From contig JAPLKB010000063.1 of assembly GCA_026388275.1 (NCBI GenBank), positions 1 to 64,000 on the forward strand: 64,000 nt of DNA, given 5' to 3'. The translations under genes and the position numbers were made by a program. Numbering within the stretch: position 1 is the stretch's first letter; every line of letters begins with the position of its first letter. Of this stretch, positions 1 through 9,035 are shown piece after piece. Below the pieces are notes generated by a model. That model was not told where the DNA came from. It made no database searches and was given only the letters and a program-made list of their open reading frames with translations. Origin of the DNA: Pseudomonadota bacterium (GTDB taxonomy: Bacteria; Desulfobacterota; Syntrophorhabdia; Syntrophorhabdales; Syntrophorhabdaceae).

Positions 1-53
1 ACCTTTCTTCTGGGTATTCTTTGATCCGCAATAGGGACAGTTTTTTTACCCAT
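1..53 (-). other. Possible start of a zinc-ribbon (transposase-like) gene, cut by the window edge
   Basis: Read on the minus strand, an ATG at 53 is preceded by an AAAAGGGG Shine-Dalgarno-like string. One reading frame beyond it encodes a zinc-ribbon-like CPYCGSKNTQKKG, as found at the N-terminus of some transposases and small Zn proteins. The ATG and the ribbon are not in the same frame: a run of seven A separates them, and one extra base would join them. This may be a decayed gene end, or chance. The gene continues off the left edge, so identity cannot be settled. Confidence 0.25.
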
Positions 54-245
54 TTTACAGCCCCTTTTATTTTTGATGGCATAAAGCGTTGATAGTATAG
101 CATTTAGGAGCTATTTTCGGCCCTAAAAAATCGTATTAAGCTATAAATTATTATAAAATTTTATTGAAAAAGTTTCTAAATAACTTATAATAATACAAAA
201 AGGTTAATTGATTGGTTTTACTTACAAAAATTAATTTTTAAAAAA

Positions 246-1139
246 ATGAAAAATAAAAACCCTTTAGGAAAATCACTAACTGAAATTATTGCAAAAACTA
301 AAATTTCATCAGATGCAGATCTTACAATAAATAACGATATAAAAATTGAATCGGTTATCCAAAATAAAGTTAGTGAAAGTAAAAAAATTAAACAGAACCT
401 AGTAAATCATACACATCCTCTGGAATTAAGTGCAATTGGACAATTACTTAAAAATAAAAGAGAAGAAAAACTGCTATCTGTTGAATTCATAGCAAGTAAT
501 CTTTGTCTGCAAAAATCCATTATTGAATCTATTGAACATGGAAATTGGGGAAACCTGCCTCATATAGTATATGTAAAAGGTTACGTGAGAAAATATGCTG
601 AATTTTTGGGAATTTATGACCAAATACTGCCGTATATAGTTGAAAACCAATTAGAAAAAAATGCTGAAAAATCAAATAATCAAAGAAGCAACAAAATTGA
701 GAACAAGATAAAATATTTTTCTACGCAGAAAAAAATGCCGAAGACTATATATATATATTCAGCCATTATTATTTTGATCTTAGGATTCTTTATTTTTGAA
801 AAGACACAAAAGGATATTTCGGAAATATCAAAACTCGAAACTGCAGTGCAGGTAGCTAACAATATTAATAATAATGATAATAAAAGAAGTATCCCTGATA
901 TTATTGATACAAAAAAACTTTTGATTACCTGTCATGAAAGGACTTGGATAAGTGCAATCATTGATGACACAGAAAAAAAAGAATTCATGCTTAAACCTCA
1001 AGAAGTTGTAATGTTCAACGCAAAAGAAAAATTTGATCTACTTATTGGCAATGCCGGTGGTGTAAAACTTATACTTAACGGAAAGGACATTGGTTTTACC
1101 GGTGAAAACGGCCAAGTAAAAAGGGTAACCTTACCCTGA
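246..1139 (+). CDS. rodZ: RodZ-like cell-shape protein (HTH, one membrane helix, DUF4115)
   Basis: The 297-residue protein has the RodZ layout. A Cro/CI-type helix-turn-helix of the HTH_25 class lies at about residues 62-122, with the typical IGQLLKNKREEK start and a YVKGYVRKYAEFLGI end. A single transmembrane helix follows at 167-185, then a C-terminal beta domain of the DUF4115 type at about 225-297. In RodZ the HTH binds MreB inside the cell and the C-terminal domain sits in the periplasm. The N-terminal 60 residues are a lysine-rich extension. Coding sequence is very AT-rich. It converges on ruvB with a 40-base gap and has no operon partner in the window. The family is well supported; a role in cell shape is inferred from it. 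Confidence 0.78.
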   Translation: MKNKNPLGKSLTEIIAKTKISSDADLTINNDIKIESVIQNKVSESKKIKQNLVNHTHPLELSAIGQLLKNKREEKLLSVEFIASNLCLQKSIIESIEHGNWGNLPHIVYVKGYVRKYAEFLGIYDQILPYIVENQLEKNAEKSNNQRSNKIENKIKYFSTQKKMPKTIYIYSAIIILILGFFIFEKTQKDISEISKLETAVQVANNINNNDNKRSIPDIIDTKKLLITCHERTWISAIIDDTEKKEFMLKPQEVVMFNAKEKFDLLIGNAGGVKLILNGKDIGFTGENGQVKRVTLP

Positions 1140-1179
1140 ATGTCGTATGCCCTTCATAGTTTAGATTCCTATTTTGTAG

Positions 1180-2217
1180 TTAAAATAAGGAAACTTCCGA
1201 CTTGCCGCTGTATGGAATGTTAAGGTGAAAATAAGCTTTCTCTGTGGCCCTTCTACCCTGCGATGTTCTTATTACAAAACCTGTTTTCAGCAAATATGGT
1301 TCGATCACTTCTATCAACACATCTGTTTCAATTTGAAGAGTTGCAGCAAGTGCTTCAATACCTGCCGGACCACCTTTATAGTTCAAAATAATTGTCTGCA
1401 ATAGTTTTCTATCCAATTCTCCAAGCCCGCATTTATCAATACCTTCTAATTCCAATGCATTTATTGCTACTTTTTTTGTTATAATTCCATCTGCCCTAAC
1501 TTGTGCATAATCACGAATCCTTTTTAAAAGCCTATTTGCAACCCTTGGTGTCCCTCTTGCTCTTTTTGCAGTCTCAAAGGCACCGTCATCATCTATAATA
1601 ATTTTTAATATTGAGGCAGAACGCTTAATAATACTAACAAGGTCATTTTCATTGTAAAAATCAAGGTCTCTTGTAATCCCAAATCGTTCTCTTAATGGAG
1701 AAGACAGGAGCCCAGCTCTTGTTGTGGCTCCAATTAAAGTAAAATTTTCCAATCTGTATCTGTGGGTCCTTGCGTGTACGCCTTTGTCAAAAATAAAATC
1801 TACTGCGAAATCTTCCATTGCCGGGTAGAGAAATTCTTCTACGATCTTTGGTATTCTATGAATTTCGTCAATAAAAAAGACGTCCCCATTCTCTAAATGT
1901 GTAAGGAGTCCCATTAAATCCCCACCTTTTTCAAGTGCCGGCCCTGAAGACGTAATTATTTTTGCACTCATCTCATTGGCTATGATATGTGAAAGTGTTG
2001 TTTTTCCTAAACCAGGCGGACCGTTAAATAGAATATGCTCTAAGGGTTCATTTCTTTTTAATGCTGCTTCAATAGCAATTTTAAGCGTATCAACAATTTT
2101 TTCCTGACCTATGTATTCTGAAAGCAGCTTGGGTCTTAAATTAATATTTTGATCAATATCAAGCGCGTCGTCTTTAAGAATTACCTCTGAATAACTGTTA
2201 ATTTCTTCGTCAATCAA
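1180..2217 (-). CDS. ruvB: Holliday junction branch-migration ATPase RuvB
   Basis: RuvB is the hexameric AAA+ motor that, with RuvA, drives branch migration of Holliday junctions in the cytoplasm. At 345 residues it has the family's usual length. Visible motifs are Walker A ([10 protein letters not shown], about 65-74), Walker B (FIDEIH, 115-120), the sensor GATTRAG and the arginine-finger region RERFG. The C-terminal winged-helix domain ends with [12 protein letters not shown], typical of RuvB. The start overlaps the ruvA stop by four bases, and the gene is last in a yebC-ruvC-ruvA-ruvB operon. Confidence 0.97.
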   Translation of the reverse strand: MIDEEINSYSEVILKDDALDIDQNINLRPKLLSEYIGQEKIVDTLKIAIEAALKRNEPLEHILFNGPPGLGKTTLSHIIANEMSAKIITSSGPALEKGGDLMGLLTHLENGDVFFIDEIHRIPKIVEEFLYPAMEDFAVDFIFDKGVHARTHRYRLENFTLIGATTRAGLLSSPLRERFGITRDLDFYNENDLVSIIKRSASILKIIIDDDGAFETAKRARGTPRVANRLLKRIRDYAQVRADGIITKKVAINALELEGIDKCGLGELDRKLLQTIILNYKGGPAGIEALAATLQIETDVLIEVIEPYLLKTGFVIRTSQGRRATEKAYFHLNIPYSGKSEVSLF

Positions 2218-2828
2218 TATCTTTGACCCCTATATACTTCTTCAAATAATTCTTCGGAAGAAACTATGGATGGATTTTTTTTCATAGCATCGTCAATCAT
2301 TTTACGTGCCTCTGTTATTTTATGCCCTAATTGAGAAACCAGTACGCTTTCAACTTCTTTTCTGAAATCTTCTTTAATTTCAGTTGTTGTAGCTGTTTCC
2401 GGGATAAGCGCGTATTTAGCAGTTTTCCCTTTAAGAGTGGCAACAATTTTCTCTGCTTTTCTTTCACCTATTCCTTTGAGTTGTTTTAAGGTTTTTATAT
2501 CTTTATCTTCAATGGCTCGGGCAATTTCCCTGACTGGCCTTGTAATTGCCTTTATAGCAGCCGCAGGACCTATGTCCTCAACAGAAATAAACAACTCAAA
2601 AAAATCTTTATCTAGCTCGTTTTTAAAGCCAACAAGGATTGGTTTCGGTTGCCTCTCCGTTTGATTGTAAGATATGAACAGGTTTAATGCATCATCAGGT
2701 TCAGTTGTTTTTTTTATTTCATTTAATACATAAAACGGGATCATTATATCATACCCAACTCCATCAACGAGAAGAACAACGCGATCATCGTATATCTTTT
2801 TCAGCTTGCCTTCAAGATAAGATATCAT
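2214..2828 (-). CDS. ruvA: Holliday junction DNA helicase subunit RuvA
   Basis: RuvA tetramers bind four-way junctions and load RuvB. The 204-residue protein begins with the OB-fold ([14 protein letters not shown]) and carries the tandem helix-hairpin-helix region, including [18 protein letters not shown]-terminal RuvB-contacting three-helix domain follows ([20 protein letters not shown]). Four-base overlaps join it to ruvC upstream and ruvB downstream, so translation is probably coupled. Nothing is unusual. Confidence 0.95.
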   Translation of the reverse strand: MISYLEGKLKKIYDDRVVLLVDGVGYDIMIPFYVLNEIKKTTEPDDALNLFISYNQTERQPKPILVGFKNELDKDFFELFISVEDIGPAAAIKAITRPVREIARAIEDKDIKTLKQLKGIGERKAEKIVATLKGKTAKYALIPETATTTEIKEDFRKEVESVLVSQLGHKITEARKMIDDAMKKNPSIVSSEELFEEVYRGQRY

Positions 2829-3310
2829 TGGAGCCTCAAGGAACTATCTCTATAAAATGCAGTTAATGCTATTGCCAAAGCATCTGAAGCATGGAAAGAC
2901 TTGATTTCCCCAATATGTAGTATTTTTTGAATTGTTTCACTGACCTGTTTTTTGGTTGCGCTGCCATATCCAACTAATGCATTTTTTACTTCTTTTGGGG
3001 TAATTTCTATCATTTTTATTTTATTTTGCGAAACCAAAAGGTATATAATGCCAAGTACACTCCCTAATAGTATGCCTGCTCTGGGATACCTTACAAGAGA
3101 AAAAGCGTTCTCTATTGCAATAACGTTTGGTTCAATGATTTCGATAAGATGGCTCACATCATTGTATATCTGCAAAAGCCTTCCTGAAATGTGTGAATCT
3201 GGAAATGTTTTAATGGAACCACATTTCAAAAGGGAAGGAGATGGACTACTGCAATTAATCGCACCGAAGCCTGTACTTGCCAAACCTGGGTCAATGCCAA
3301 GTATGATCAC
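2825..3310 (-). CDS. ruvC: Crossover junction endodeoxyribonuclease RuvC
   Basis: RuvC is the resolvase that cuts Holliday junctions symmetrically. The 161-residue protein has the family's RNase H-like fold markers: GIDPGLASTGFG at the N-terminus carrying the first catalytic Asp, IAIENAF with the catalytic Glu, ITPKEVKNALVGYGSATKKQV, and the C-terminal HASDALAIAL with the last acidic residues. It lies five bases after yebC and overlaps ruvA by four bases. The arrangement yebC-ruvC-ruvA-ruvB is a common bacterial order. Confidence 0.95.
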   Translation of the reverse strand: MIILGIDPGLASTGFGAINCSSPSPSLLKCGSIKTFPDSHISGRLLQIYNDVSHLIEIIEPNVIAIENAFSLVRYPRAGILLGSVLGIIYLLVSQNKIKMIEITPKEVKNALVGYGSATKKQVSETIQKILHIGEIKSFHASDALAIALTAFYRDSSLRLQ

Positions 3311-3315
3311 TTAAT

Positions 3316-4074
3316 CTACTTGCCACCAGCTAATCTTTCCATTTCTTCAAAAGAGATATCGAAGTTTGCATATACTTTCTGCACATCTTCAGAATCTTCG
3401 AGCATCTCCATCAATTTTAACATTGTATCTGCAGTTTTCCCTTCAAGTTTAACGGATGTTTGTGGCACCATACTGATTTCTGCGACAGTATATTTTATAT
3501 TATTTGATTCAAACATTTTTCTTATGGTTTCATAACTTGCAACATCTGTTATTACTTCTATTTCGCTATCATCCGAGGTAACATCCTCTGCACCCGCCTC
3601 AAGGGCAAGCTCCATAATTTTATCTTCATCTACATTGCTTTTATCAAAAGATATATATCCTTTTTTACCGAATAACCATGATACACAACCTGTCTCACCA
3701 AGATTTCCACTATACTTCGTGAGCATATGACGGACATCGGCAGTTGTCCTTTTTTTGTTATCAGTGAGTACTTCCACGAGGATAGCTACACCTCCTGGAC
3801 CATACCCTTCATAAGTATACTCTTCGTAACTTACACCACCTTCAAGTGCACCAGCCCCTTTCTTTACTGCCCTTTCAATGTTGTCTCTTGGCATATTTTC
3901 AATTTTTGCTTGAGCTATAGCCGCTCGAAGTCTTGCATTTGATTCGGGATCGCCACCGCCAATCCTTGCTGCTGTAGTAATTTCTTTAATAAGTTTTGTG
4001 AATATTTTTCCGCGTTTTGCGTCAGCTGCACCTTTTTTATGCTTTATTGAACTCCACTTGCTATGTCCGGACAT
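3316..4074 (-). CDS. yebC: YebC/PmpR-family transcription/translation factor
   Basis: The 252-residue protein starts with the diagnostic [20 protein letters not shown] and keeps the three-domain YebC layout throughout (for example [21 protein letters not shown]). YebC proteins were first described as DNA-binding regulators; later work links some members to translation through difficult proline stretches. It is the first gene of the ruv operon, directly downstream of tRNA-Val, and might be cotranscribed with the tRNA. Which of the two proposed functions applies cannot be read from the sequence. Confidence 0.95.
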   Translation of the reverse strand: MSGHSKWSSIKHKKGAADAKRGKIFTKLIKEITTAARIGGGDPESNARLRAAIAQAKIENMPRDNIERAVKKGAGALEGGVSYEEYTYEGYGPGGVAILVEVLTDNKKRTTADVRHMLTKYSGNLGETGCVSWLFGKKGYISFDKSNVDEDKIMELALEAGAEDVTSDDSEIEVITDVASYETIRKMFESNNIKYTVAEISMVPQTSVKLEGKTADTMLKLMEMLEDSEDVQKVYANFDISFEEMERLAGGK

Positions 4075-4094
4075 TGTGCCCCCTGGTTATTAAA

Positions 4095-4171
4095 TGGTGG
4101 GCAGTATAGGATTCGAACCTACGACCTCTGGTATGTGAGACCAGCGCTCTAACCACCTGAGCTAACCGCCC
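4095..4171 (-). tRNA. tRNA-Val, anticodon CAC
   Basis: On the minus strand a full cloverleaf can be folded. The acceptor stem GGGCGGT pairs with ACTGCCC (one G-U). The D arm begins TAGCTCAGGTGG, the anticodon stem is CTGGT/ACCAG with loop CTCACAT, and the T arm contains GGTTCGAATCC. The anticodon is CAC, reading the valine codon GUG. The discriminator A and a genomically encoded CCA end at 4095. It lies 20 bases upstream of yebC on the same strand. Confidence 0.94.
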
Positions 4172-4319
4172 ATTTTGCTTTTAATGTTACTATAAATAAA
4201 AAAATAAAATCAATGTTGACTATATTTTTAGCATAGGTTTCTATCAATTTGAAACCTTTTTTATCAGTTAATGCATAAATTATATTTAATTTTTTCTGCT
4301 AATCGTTTATTATCATTGC

Positions 4320-5246
4320 ATGGGAAAATTTACTTTTGGACCTGTTCCTTCCAGGAGGCTTGGGTTTTCGTTGGGTGTCGATATAATCCCAAGAAAAATT
4401 TGCACATTTGACTGCATATATTGCCAGATTGGAAAAACGACAAATCAGGAAATAAAAAGAAAAAGTTTCTTTAATGCAAATGAAATAGTTAAGGAAATAA
4501 TTACCAAGGCAAAACAGCTAAGTCATATTGACCATATAACATTTTCCGGGTCAGGAGAGCCCACACTAAACTCGGATATTGGTTCAATGATAGGAGAAAT
4601 TAAGAAAAGTATAGATATTCCTATAGCGGTTATAACAAACGGATCACTCTTGAATGATGAAGAGATAAGGAATGATCTTTGCTTGGCAGATGTTGTTTTA
4701 CCATCACTTGATGCGGCAAGCGAAGATATATTCCGATATATCAACAGGCCTCACTCCTTGATCGAAATCAATACAATCATTGAAGGTATGAAAAAATTTA
4801 GAGATACCTATAAAGGGAATATCTGGCTTGAAATTATGCTTATTAAGAATGTAAACGATAATCCTGAAGAGCTTGAAAGGCTAAAAAAGGTTGTTAAGTA
4901 TATTGGTGTTGAAAAAGTACAACTAAATACCGTTATCAGGCCCCCGGTTGACAGAACAACAGATGGTATTAGCAGTGCAGAGCTTGATCAAATTAGTAAA
5001 TTTTTTGGCCATGAATGTGAAGTTATATACAATTTTGAAAAAGAAATAAAAAAGAACGAGGAGGAAGATTGGTCGGAAATGGTATTAGATATATTAAAGA
5101 GAAGATCATTAACTGTGAATGATATAATGAAAATCACAGGAAAACCGGAAAACAGGGTGAAAAACAGCCTAAATATTATGGAAGCTGAAGGAAAAATAAA
5201 ACAGTTTATTTTTGAAGACAACATATTTTACATAATAAATTATTAA
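4320..5246 (+). CDS. Radical SAM protein with C-terminal winged-helix-like domain
   Basis: The 308-residue protein carries the radical SAM cluster motif CTFDCIYC (Cys28, Cys32, Cys35), which binds a [4Fe-4S] cluster and S-adenosylmethionine. The opening FGPVPSRRLGFSLGVDIIP is typical of a group of COG0731-type radical SAM proteins of unknown reaction. TFSGSGEPTL supplies the SAM-contacting GGE-like strand. After about residue 245 a helix-rich segment (VLDILKRRSLTVNDIMKITG, RVKNSLNIMEAEGKI) resembles a winged helix-turn-helix. The ATG at 4320 has no strong Shine-Dalgarno sequence. No neighbour suggests a substrate, so no reaction is assigned. Confidence 0.8.
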   Translation: MGKFTFGPVPSRRLGFSLGVDIIPRKICTFDCIYCQIGKTTNQEIKRKSFFNANEIVKEIITKAKQLSHIDHITFSGSGEPTLNSDIGSMIGEIKKSIDIPIAVITNGSLLNDEEIRNDLCLADVVLPSLDAASEDIFRYINRPHSLIEINTIIEGMKKFRDTYKGNIWLEIMLIKNVNDNPEELERLKKVVKYIGVEKVQLNTVIRPPVDRTTDGISSAELDQISKFFGHECEVIYNFEKEIKKNEEEDWSEMVLDILKRRSLTVNDIMKITGKPENRVKNSLNIMEAEGKIKQFIFEDNIFYIINY

Positions 5247-5298
5247 AAAATAAGTGCTTATATCATAACTATTTTTGGATATACAGAAAGGAGAGTTT

Positions 5299-5886
5299 AT
5301 GAAAATTAGAAGAGCAGTTGTCAGTGTATCGAATAAATCCGGTCTGTCGGAGTTAACACCTTTTTTAAAAAGCTATGACATAGAAATACTTTCGACAGGT
5401 GGTACAAAAAAATATCTCGATGGAATTGGCGTCAATCCAATAGAAATCAGTGCATATACCGGATTTCCTGAAATTATGGATGGAAGGGTAAAAACACTAC
5501 ATCCTAAAGTCCACGGAGGAATTCTGAACATCAGGGATAACGTTGATCATCAAAGATCGATGGATTCTCTAGGCATAAAAAATATAGATATGATTATCGT
5601 AAACCTCTATCCATTTAAGGAAGTTATAAGCAAGGGCTGTACATTCGATGAAGCCATAGAAAATATTGATATTGGCGGTCCTTCCATGATAAGGGCAGCA
5701 GCAAAAAATTACAAATACGTTACAGTTGTTGTAGATCCTGAAGATTACACAAAAGTAATGGACAATATGAAGCAAAATAACGGCGAGACTACAGAAGACA
5801 TAAGATTTTACCTTGCAAAGAAAGTTTTTTTCTTTACATCTGATTATGACAGCGCTATCTATACATATTTGTCTGGAATAAAATAG
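5299..5886 (+). CDS. purH: Stand-alone IMP cyclohydrolase (PurH N-terminal domain only)
   Basis: The product matches the MGS-like IMP cyclohydrolase half of PurH, which closes FAICAR to IMP in the last step of purine synthesis. Key motifs are SVSNKSGL near the start, LSTGGTKKYL and GRVKTLHPKVHGGIL. The protein ends at about 195 residues, where bifunctional PurH (about 515 residues) would continue into the AICAR formyltransferase domain; that domain is absent and the next gene is purD. The start was set at 5299 because GAAAGGAGAG lies just upstream; an earlier in-frame codon at 5275 is less likely. The organism presumably has a separate formyltransferase (PurP-type or free-standing domain) elsewhere. 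Confidence 0.85.
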   Translation: MKIRRAVVSVSNKSGLSELTPFLKSYDIEILSTGGTKKYLDGIGVNPIEISAYTGFPEIMDGRVKTLHPKVHGGILNIRDNVDHQRSMDSLGIKNIDMIIVNLYPFKEVISKGCTFDEAIENIDIGGPSMIRAAAKNYKYVTVVVDPEDYTKVMDNMKQNNGETTEDIRFYLAKKVFFFTSDYDSAIYTYLSGIK

Positions 5887-5908
5887 GTTATAAGAAGGAA
5901 AAAGATTT

Positions 5909-7210
5909 ATGAAAATTCTTGTAATAGGCAGTGGCGGTAGAGAACATGCCCTTGTTTGGAAATTATCACAATCACAATATTTAGATGCCATTTTCTGCAT
6001 TCCTGGAAATGGTGGGATTTCTGAAATTGCCGATTGCATTGATATGGATATAGCCAATATAGAGAATGTCATAACTTTTGCTAAAAAAGAAGGTATCGGG
6101 CTTGTTGTTGTTGGGCCAGAAAATCCCCTATCTATAGGCATAGTAGATGCCTTTGAAAAAATAGGTATACCAATATTCGGGCCTTGCCAAAAAGGGGCTA
6201 TGCTTGAGACAAGCAAGGTTTTTGCGAAAAAATTAATGGACAAATACAAAATATCAACCGCTCCCTTTAAAGTATTTTCAAGCTACACAGATGCACGAAC
6301 TTACCTTGATGGCTTAATGCCGCCTTTTGTTATAAAAGCGGATGGATTATGTGCGGGAAAGGGTGCTTATGTCATAACAGAAAAAGAAGAAGCGAAGAAG
6401 GTATTGAAAGATTTAATGGTCACTAATATTCATGGTAATGCAGGAAGTAAGGTTGTTATTGAAGAGTTTCTGCCTGGCATTGAAGCTTCATATATTGCCT
6501 TTACTGACGGTACATCTGTTCTTTCAATGCTACCTTCTCAAGACCATAAATCCTTATTTGATGATGATAAAGGACCCAATACAGGCGGTATGGGCGCATA
6601 TACCCCCATACCTTTTATAGACAGGAATCTGGAAGAAGAGATAGATAGAGAGATAATGAGCAAAACAGTTAATGCGTTGAGAGATGAGGGCATAAATTAC
6701 AAGGGTGTGCTGTATGGCGGTCTCATGTTGTCAGAAAACAACAATCCATATGTTCTTGAATTTAATGTGAGAATGGGAGACCCGGAAACACAGCCTATAT
6801 TATTCAAAATGAAAAGTGATATTCTCCCGATACTTCTTGCATGTGCGGAAGGCAGATTGAATACCATAAAAAATATTGAGTGGAGAGAAGGTGTATCAAT
6901 CTGTGTTGTAGTAGCGTCTCGAGGATATCCTGACAAACCTGAGATAGGGAAAATTATTGAAGGACTGGAAAAACTTAAATATAAAGAAGATATTATGGTG
7001 TTTCATGCAGGTACAAAAAGGGTAGGGAATGAGTTTTTAACATCAGGGGGAAGGGTTTTAGGAGTTACTGCTATCGGCAATACATATAAAGATGCAATAA
7101 GAAAAGTATATGATGCAGTATCATGCATAAACTTTGAAGGAATGCAATATAGAAAGGATATAGGCAAGAAAGCTTTAATAAGGAAACGGGAAAACGACAA
7201 TAAAGAATGA
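5909..7210 (+). CDS. purD: Phosphoribosylamine-glycine ligase (GARS)
   Basis: PurD joins 5-phosphoribosylamine and glycine with ATP, step two of purine synthesis. The 433-residue protein shows the ATP-grasp family features: N-terminal KILVIGSGGREHALVWKL, the GPENPLSIGIVDAF segment, FVIKADGLCAGKGAYV for ATP binding, PSQDHKSLFDDDKGPNTGGMG, and the metal-binding EFNVRMGDPETQ. Length is normal. It lies 22 bases after the IMP cyclohydrolase gene behind a GAAGGAAAAAG ribosome-binding site, so the two purine genes probably form one transcript. Confidence 0.96.
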   Translation: MKILVIGSGGREHALVWKLSQSQYLDAIFCIPGNGGISEIADCIDMDIANIENVITFAKKEGIGLVVVGPENPLSIGIVDAFEKIGIPIFGPCQKGAMLETSKVFAKKLMDKYKISTAPFKVFSSYTDARTYLDGLMPPFVIKADGLCAGKGAYVITEKEEAKKVLKDLMVTNIHGNAGSKVVIEEFLPGIEASYIAFTDGTSVLSMLPSQDHKSLFDDDKGPNTGGMGAYTPIPFIDRNLEEEIDREIMSKTVNALRDEGINYKGVLYGGLMLSENNNPYVLEFNVRMGDPETQPILFKMKSDILPILLACAEGRLNTIKNIEWREGVSICVVVASRGYPDKPEIGKIIEGLEKLKYKEDIMVFHAGTKRVGNEFLTSGGRVLGVTAIGNTYKDAIRKVYDAVSCINFEGMQYRKDIGKKALIRKRENDNKE

Positions 7211-7272
7211 AACGTTAAAAGCGCTTAATCTAAGTTTTTCATTTTAATATATTAATAAATCAGGAGGAATAG

Positions 7273-8337
7273 ATGTCTAAAGCATATAATATTGGTGTAA
7301 TCCCAGGTGATGGAACAGGCCCTGAGGTAGTGGCGGAAGGCATTAAAGTTTTAAACGCTGTATCCGACAAAATGGGATTTTTATTAAAGTATACTTATTA
7401 TGATATTGGTGGAGAAAGGTATTTAAAAACTGGTGAAACACTGCCTGATAGCATCCTCGGTGAAATGAAGCAGCATGATGCGCTGTTTCTTGGAGCAGTG
7501 GGGCACCCTGATGTAAAACCGGGAATATTAGAAAAAGATATTCTTTTAAGAATACGCTTTGAACTTGATCAATATATTAACTTACGACCTGTAAAATTGT
7601 ATGAAGGTGTCGATACACCGTTAAAAAATAAAGGACCGGAAGAAATTGATTTTATTGTTGTCAGGGAGAATACTGAAGGGCTGTATACAGGGTCGGGCGG
7701 GGTTTTGAAAAAGGGTACAAAAGATGAGGTTGCAATACAGGAATCCATAAATACAAGAAAAGGGGTTGAAAGATGTATTAGGTTTGCCTTTGCATACACA
7801 AAAAAGCGTAATAAAAATAATAAATTAACTTTATGCGGGAAAACAAATGTTCTTACATATGCATTCAACCTCTGGGATAGGACGTTCAATGAAGTAGCAA
7901 AAGAATATCCCGACATAAAAACAGACTATGCCCATGTGGATGCAACCTGTATGTGGATGGTTAAAAATCCTGAATGGTTCGATGTTATAGTCACCGATAA
8001 TATGTTTGGGGATATAATAACAGATCTTGGCGCAATTATTCAGGGTGGATTAGGTATAGCATGCGGCGGAAATATAAATCCTGAAGGTGTATCCATGTTC
8101 GAACCAATGGGTGGTTCTGCTCCAAAATATACTGGCAAAAATATAATCAATCCTTTTGCTGCCATACTTTCAGGTGGTATGATGCTTGAATTTATTGGAG
8201 AAGAAGAAAGCTCGAAATTAATAGATTTGGCGGTCCAAAGAGCACTTAAAAACGATATTAAATCCCTTGATGCAGGTAAAATGGGTATGGGCACAAAAGA
8301 AATAGGAGATCTTATCTCAAATTATATTAAAGATTAG
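7273..8337 (+). CDS. Isopropylmalate/isocitrate-type beta-decarboxylating dehydrogenase
   Basis: The 354-residue protein belongs to the isocitrate/isopropylmalate dehydrogenase family, which oxidises a 2-hydroxy acid and decarboxylates it using NAD(P) and Mg2+. Visible motifs are [14 protein letters not shown] at the N-terminus, LRPVKLYEG, the REN-TEG-YTG loop, [33 protein letters not shown] carrying the metal-binding acids, and [16 protein letters not shown] for the nucleotide. Overall it is closest in look to LeuB, but no other leucine gene is nearby, so homoisocitrate- or tartrate-type specificity is possible. An AGGAGG site lies before the start. A terminator-like hairpin follows. Confidence 0.84.
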   Translation: MSKAYNIGVIPGDGTGPEVVAEGIKVLNAVSDKMGFLLKYTYYDIGGERYLKTGETLPDSILGEMKQHDALFLGAVGHPDVKPGILEKDILLRIRFELDQYINLRPVKLYEGVDTPLKNKGPEEIDFIVVRENTEGLYTGSGGVLKKGTKDEVAIQESINTRKGVERCIRFAFAYTKKRNKNNKLTLCGKTNVLTYAFNLWDRTFNEVAKEYPDIKTDYAHVDATCMWMVKNPEWFDVIVTDNMFGDIITDLGAIIQGGLGIACGGNINPEGVSMFEPMGGSAPKYTGKNIINPFAAILSGGMMLEFIGEEESSKLIDLAVQRALKNDIKSLDAGKMGMGTKEIGDLISNYIKD

Positions 8338-8350
8338 AAAAATCAGTTAT

Positions 8351-8373
8351 GGCCTCTGACAAGATCGGAGGCC
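8351..8373 (+). terminator. Terminator-like hairpin after the dehydrogenase gene
   Basis: GGCCTCTGA and TCGGAGGCC form a nine-pair stem with one G-U and a five-base loop (CAAGA). It begins 13 bases after the stop codon. The downstream tract TGTATCATTT is only moderately T-rich, so termination may be partial. Confidence 0.45.
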
Positions 8374-8594
8374 TGTATCATTTGGGCGCTTTCATATTAC
8401 CTTAAAATAAATAAAAATACGAAAATCAGTCTTTTTTTTACTTCAATGTTATTTAGTTATACCTGCCAAGTCTGAACTAAACATAATCCCGAAAGTGTCA
8501 AAAGCTGTAAACCCCATACAGGATTGGGCTGCCTGATTGAGTTTTGTTCGGCCAGCCTTAAACTAACCGATATATTGGGTGATAGGTTAGTTAG

Positions 8595-8882
8595 TTAGAT
8601 ATCGGTTGCAGCCTTGAGTTCTTTGAGCTTTTTACTTAGTGTATTTCTGTTTATTCCAAGAAGTTTAGAGGCCTTTGAGATGTTGTTATTCGAAATTTTC
8701 ATGGCAGAAATTATAAACACTTTTTCAATAACAGCCTGAACGTTCATTAATACGTTGTCATTGTTATTTGTTTTTGAAAGCAAGAGGTTATCTGCTATAA
8801 ATTCAAGTTTTACCTCAAATAGATCATATAACTTATCAATATCATTATCTCTAACATTATTTATCATAAATAAACTGGTCAT
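8595..8882 (-). CDS. Small Fis-type helix-turn-helix protein
   Basis: The 95-residue protein ends in a Fis/NtrC-type DNA-binding helix-turn-helix (ISNNNISKASKLLGINRNTLSKKLKEL, about residues 62-89). Its N-terminal 55 residues match no family I recognise. It stands alone on the minus strand, divergent from the molybdenum hydroxylase operon, with 153 bases between them, so it may control that operon or itself. An inverted pair AACCGATAT / ATATCGGTT (about 8565-8605) spans its stop codon. It lacks the AAA+ domain of sigma-54 activators. It is called real for its complete HTH and position. Confidence 0.62.
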   Translation of the reverse strand: MTSLFMINNVRDNDIDKLYDLFEVKLEFIADNLLLSKTNNNDNVLMNVQAVIEKVFIISAMKISNNNISKASKLLGINRNTLSKKLKELKAATDI

Positions 8883-8892
8883 AAATATTTTG

Positions 8893-8919
8893 TTGACAAA
8901 AAAAATAATAAAATATAGT
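8893..8919 (+). promoter_or_regulatory. Candidate sigma-70 promoter for the molybdenum hydroxylase operon
   Basis: TTGACA (8893-8898) is followed after 15 bases by TATAGT (8914-8919). The spacer is shorter than the ideal 17. The site lies between the divergent Fis-type gene and the operon starting at 9036. Confidence 0.3.
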
Positions 8920-9035
8920 TTTAGACATATTGTATACGATTTATACTAATATTATTTGTTTAAGTATATTCAATATTAATAGCTGATGTCAAGATGTATA
9001 AAAATATTAAGGAGCATTAAACAAGGAGGTCCCTT

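Noticed and set aside
5569-6249. 226-codon minus-strand frame across purH and purD
   Set aside because: Antisense to two clearly conserved purine genes; no family match or ribosome-binding site.
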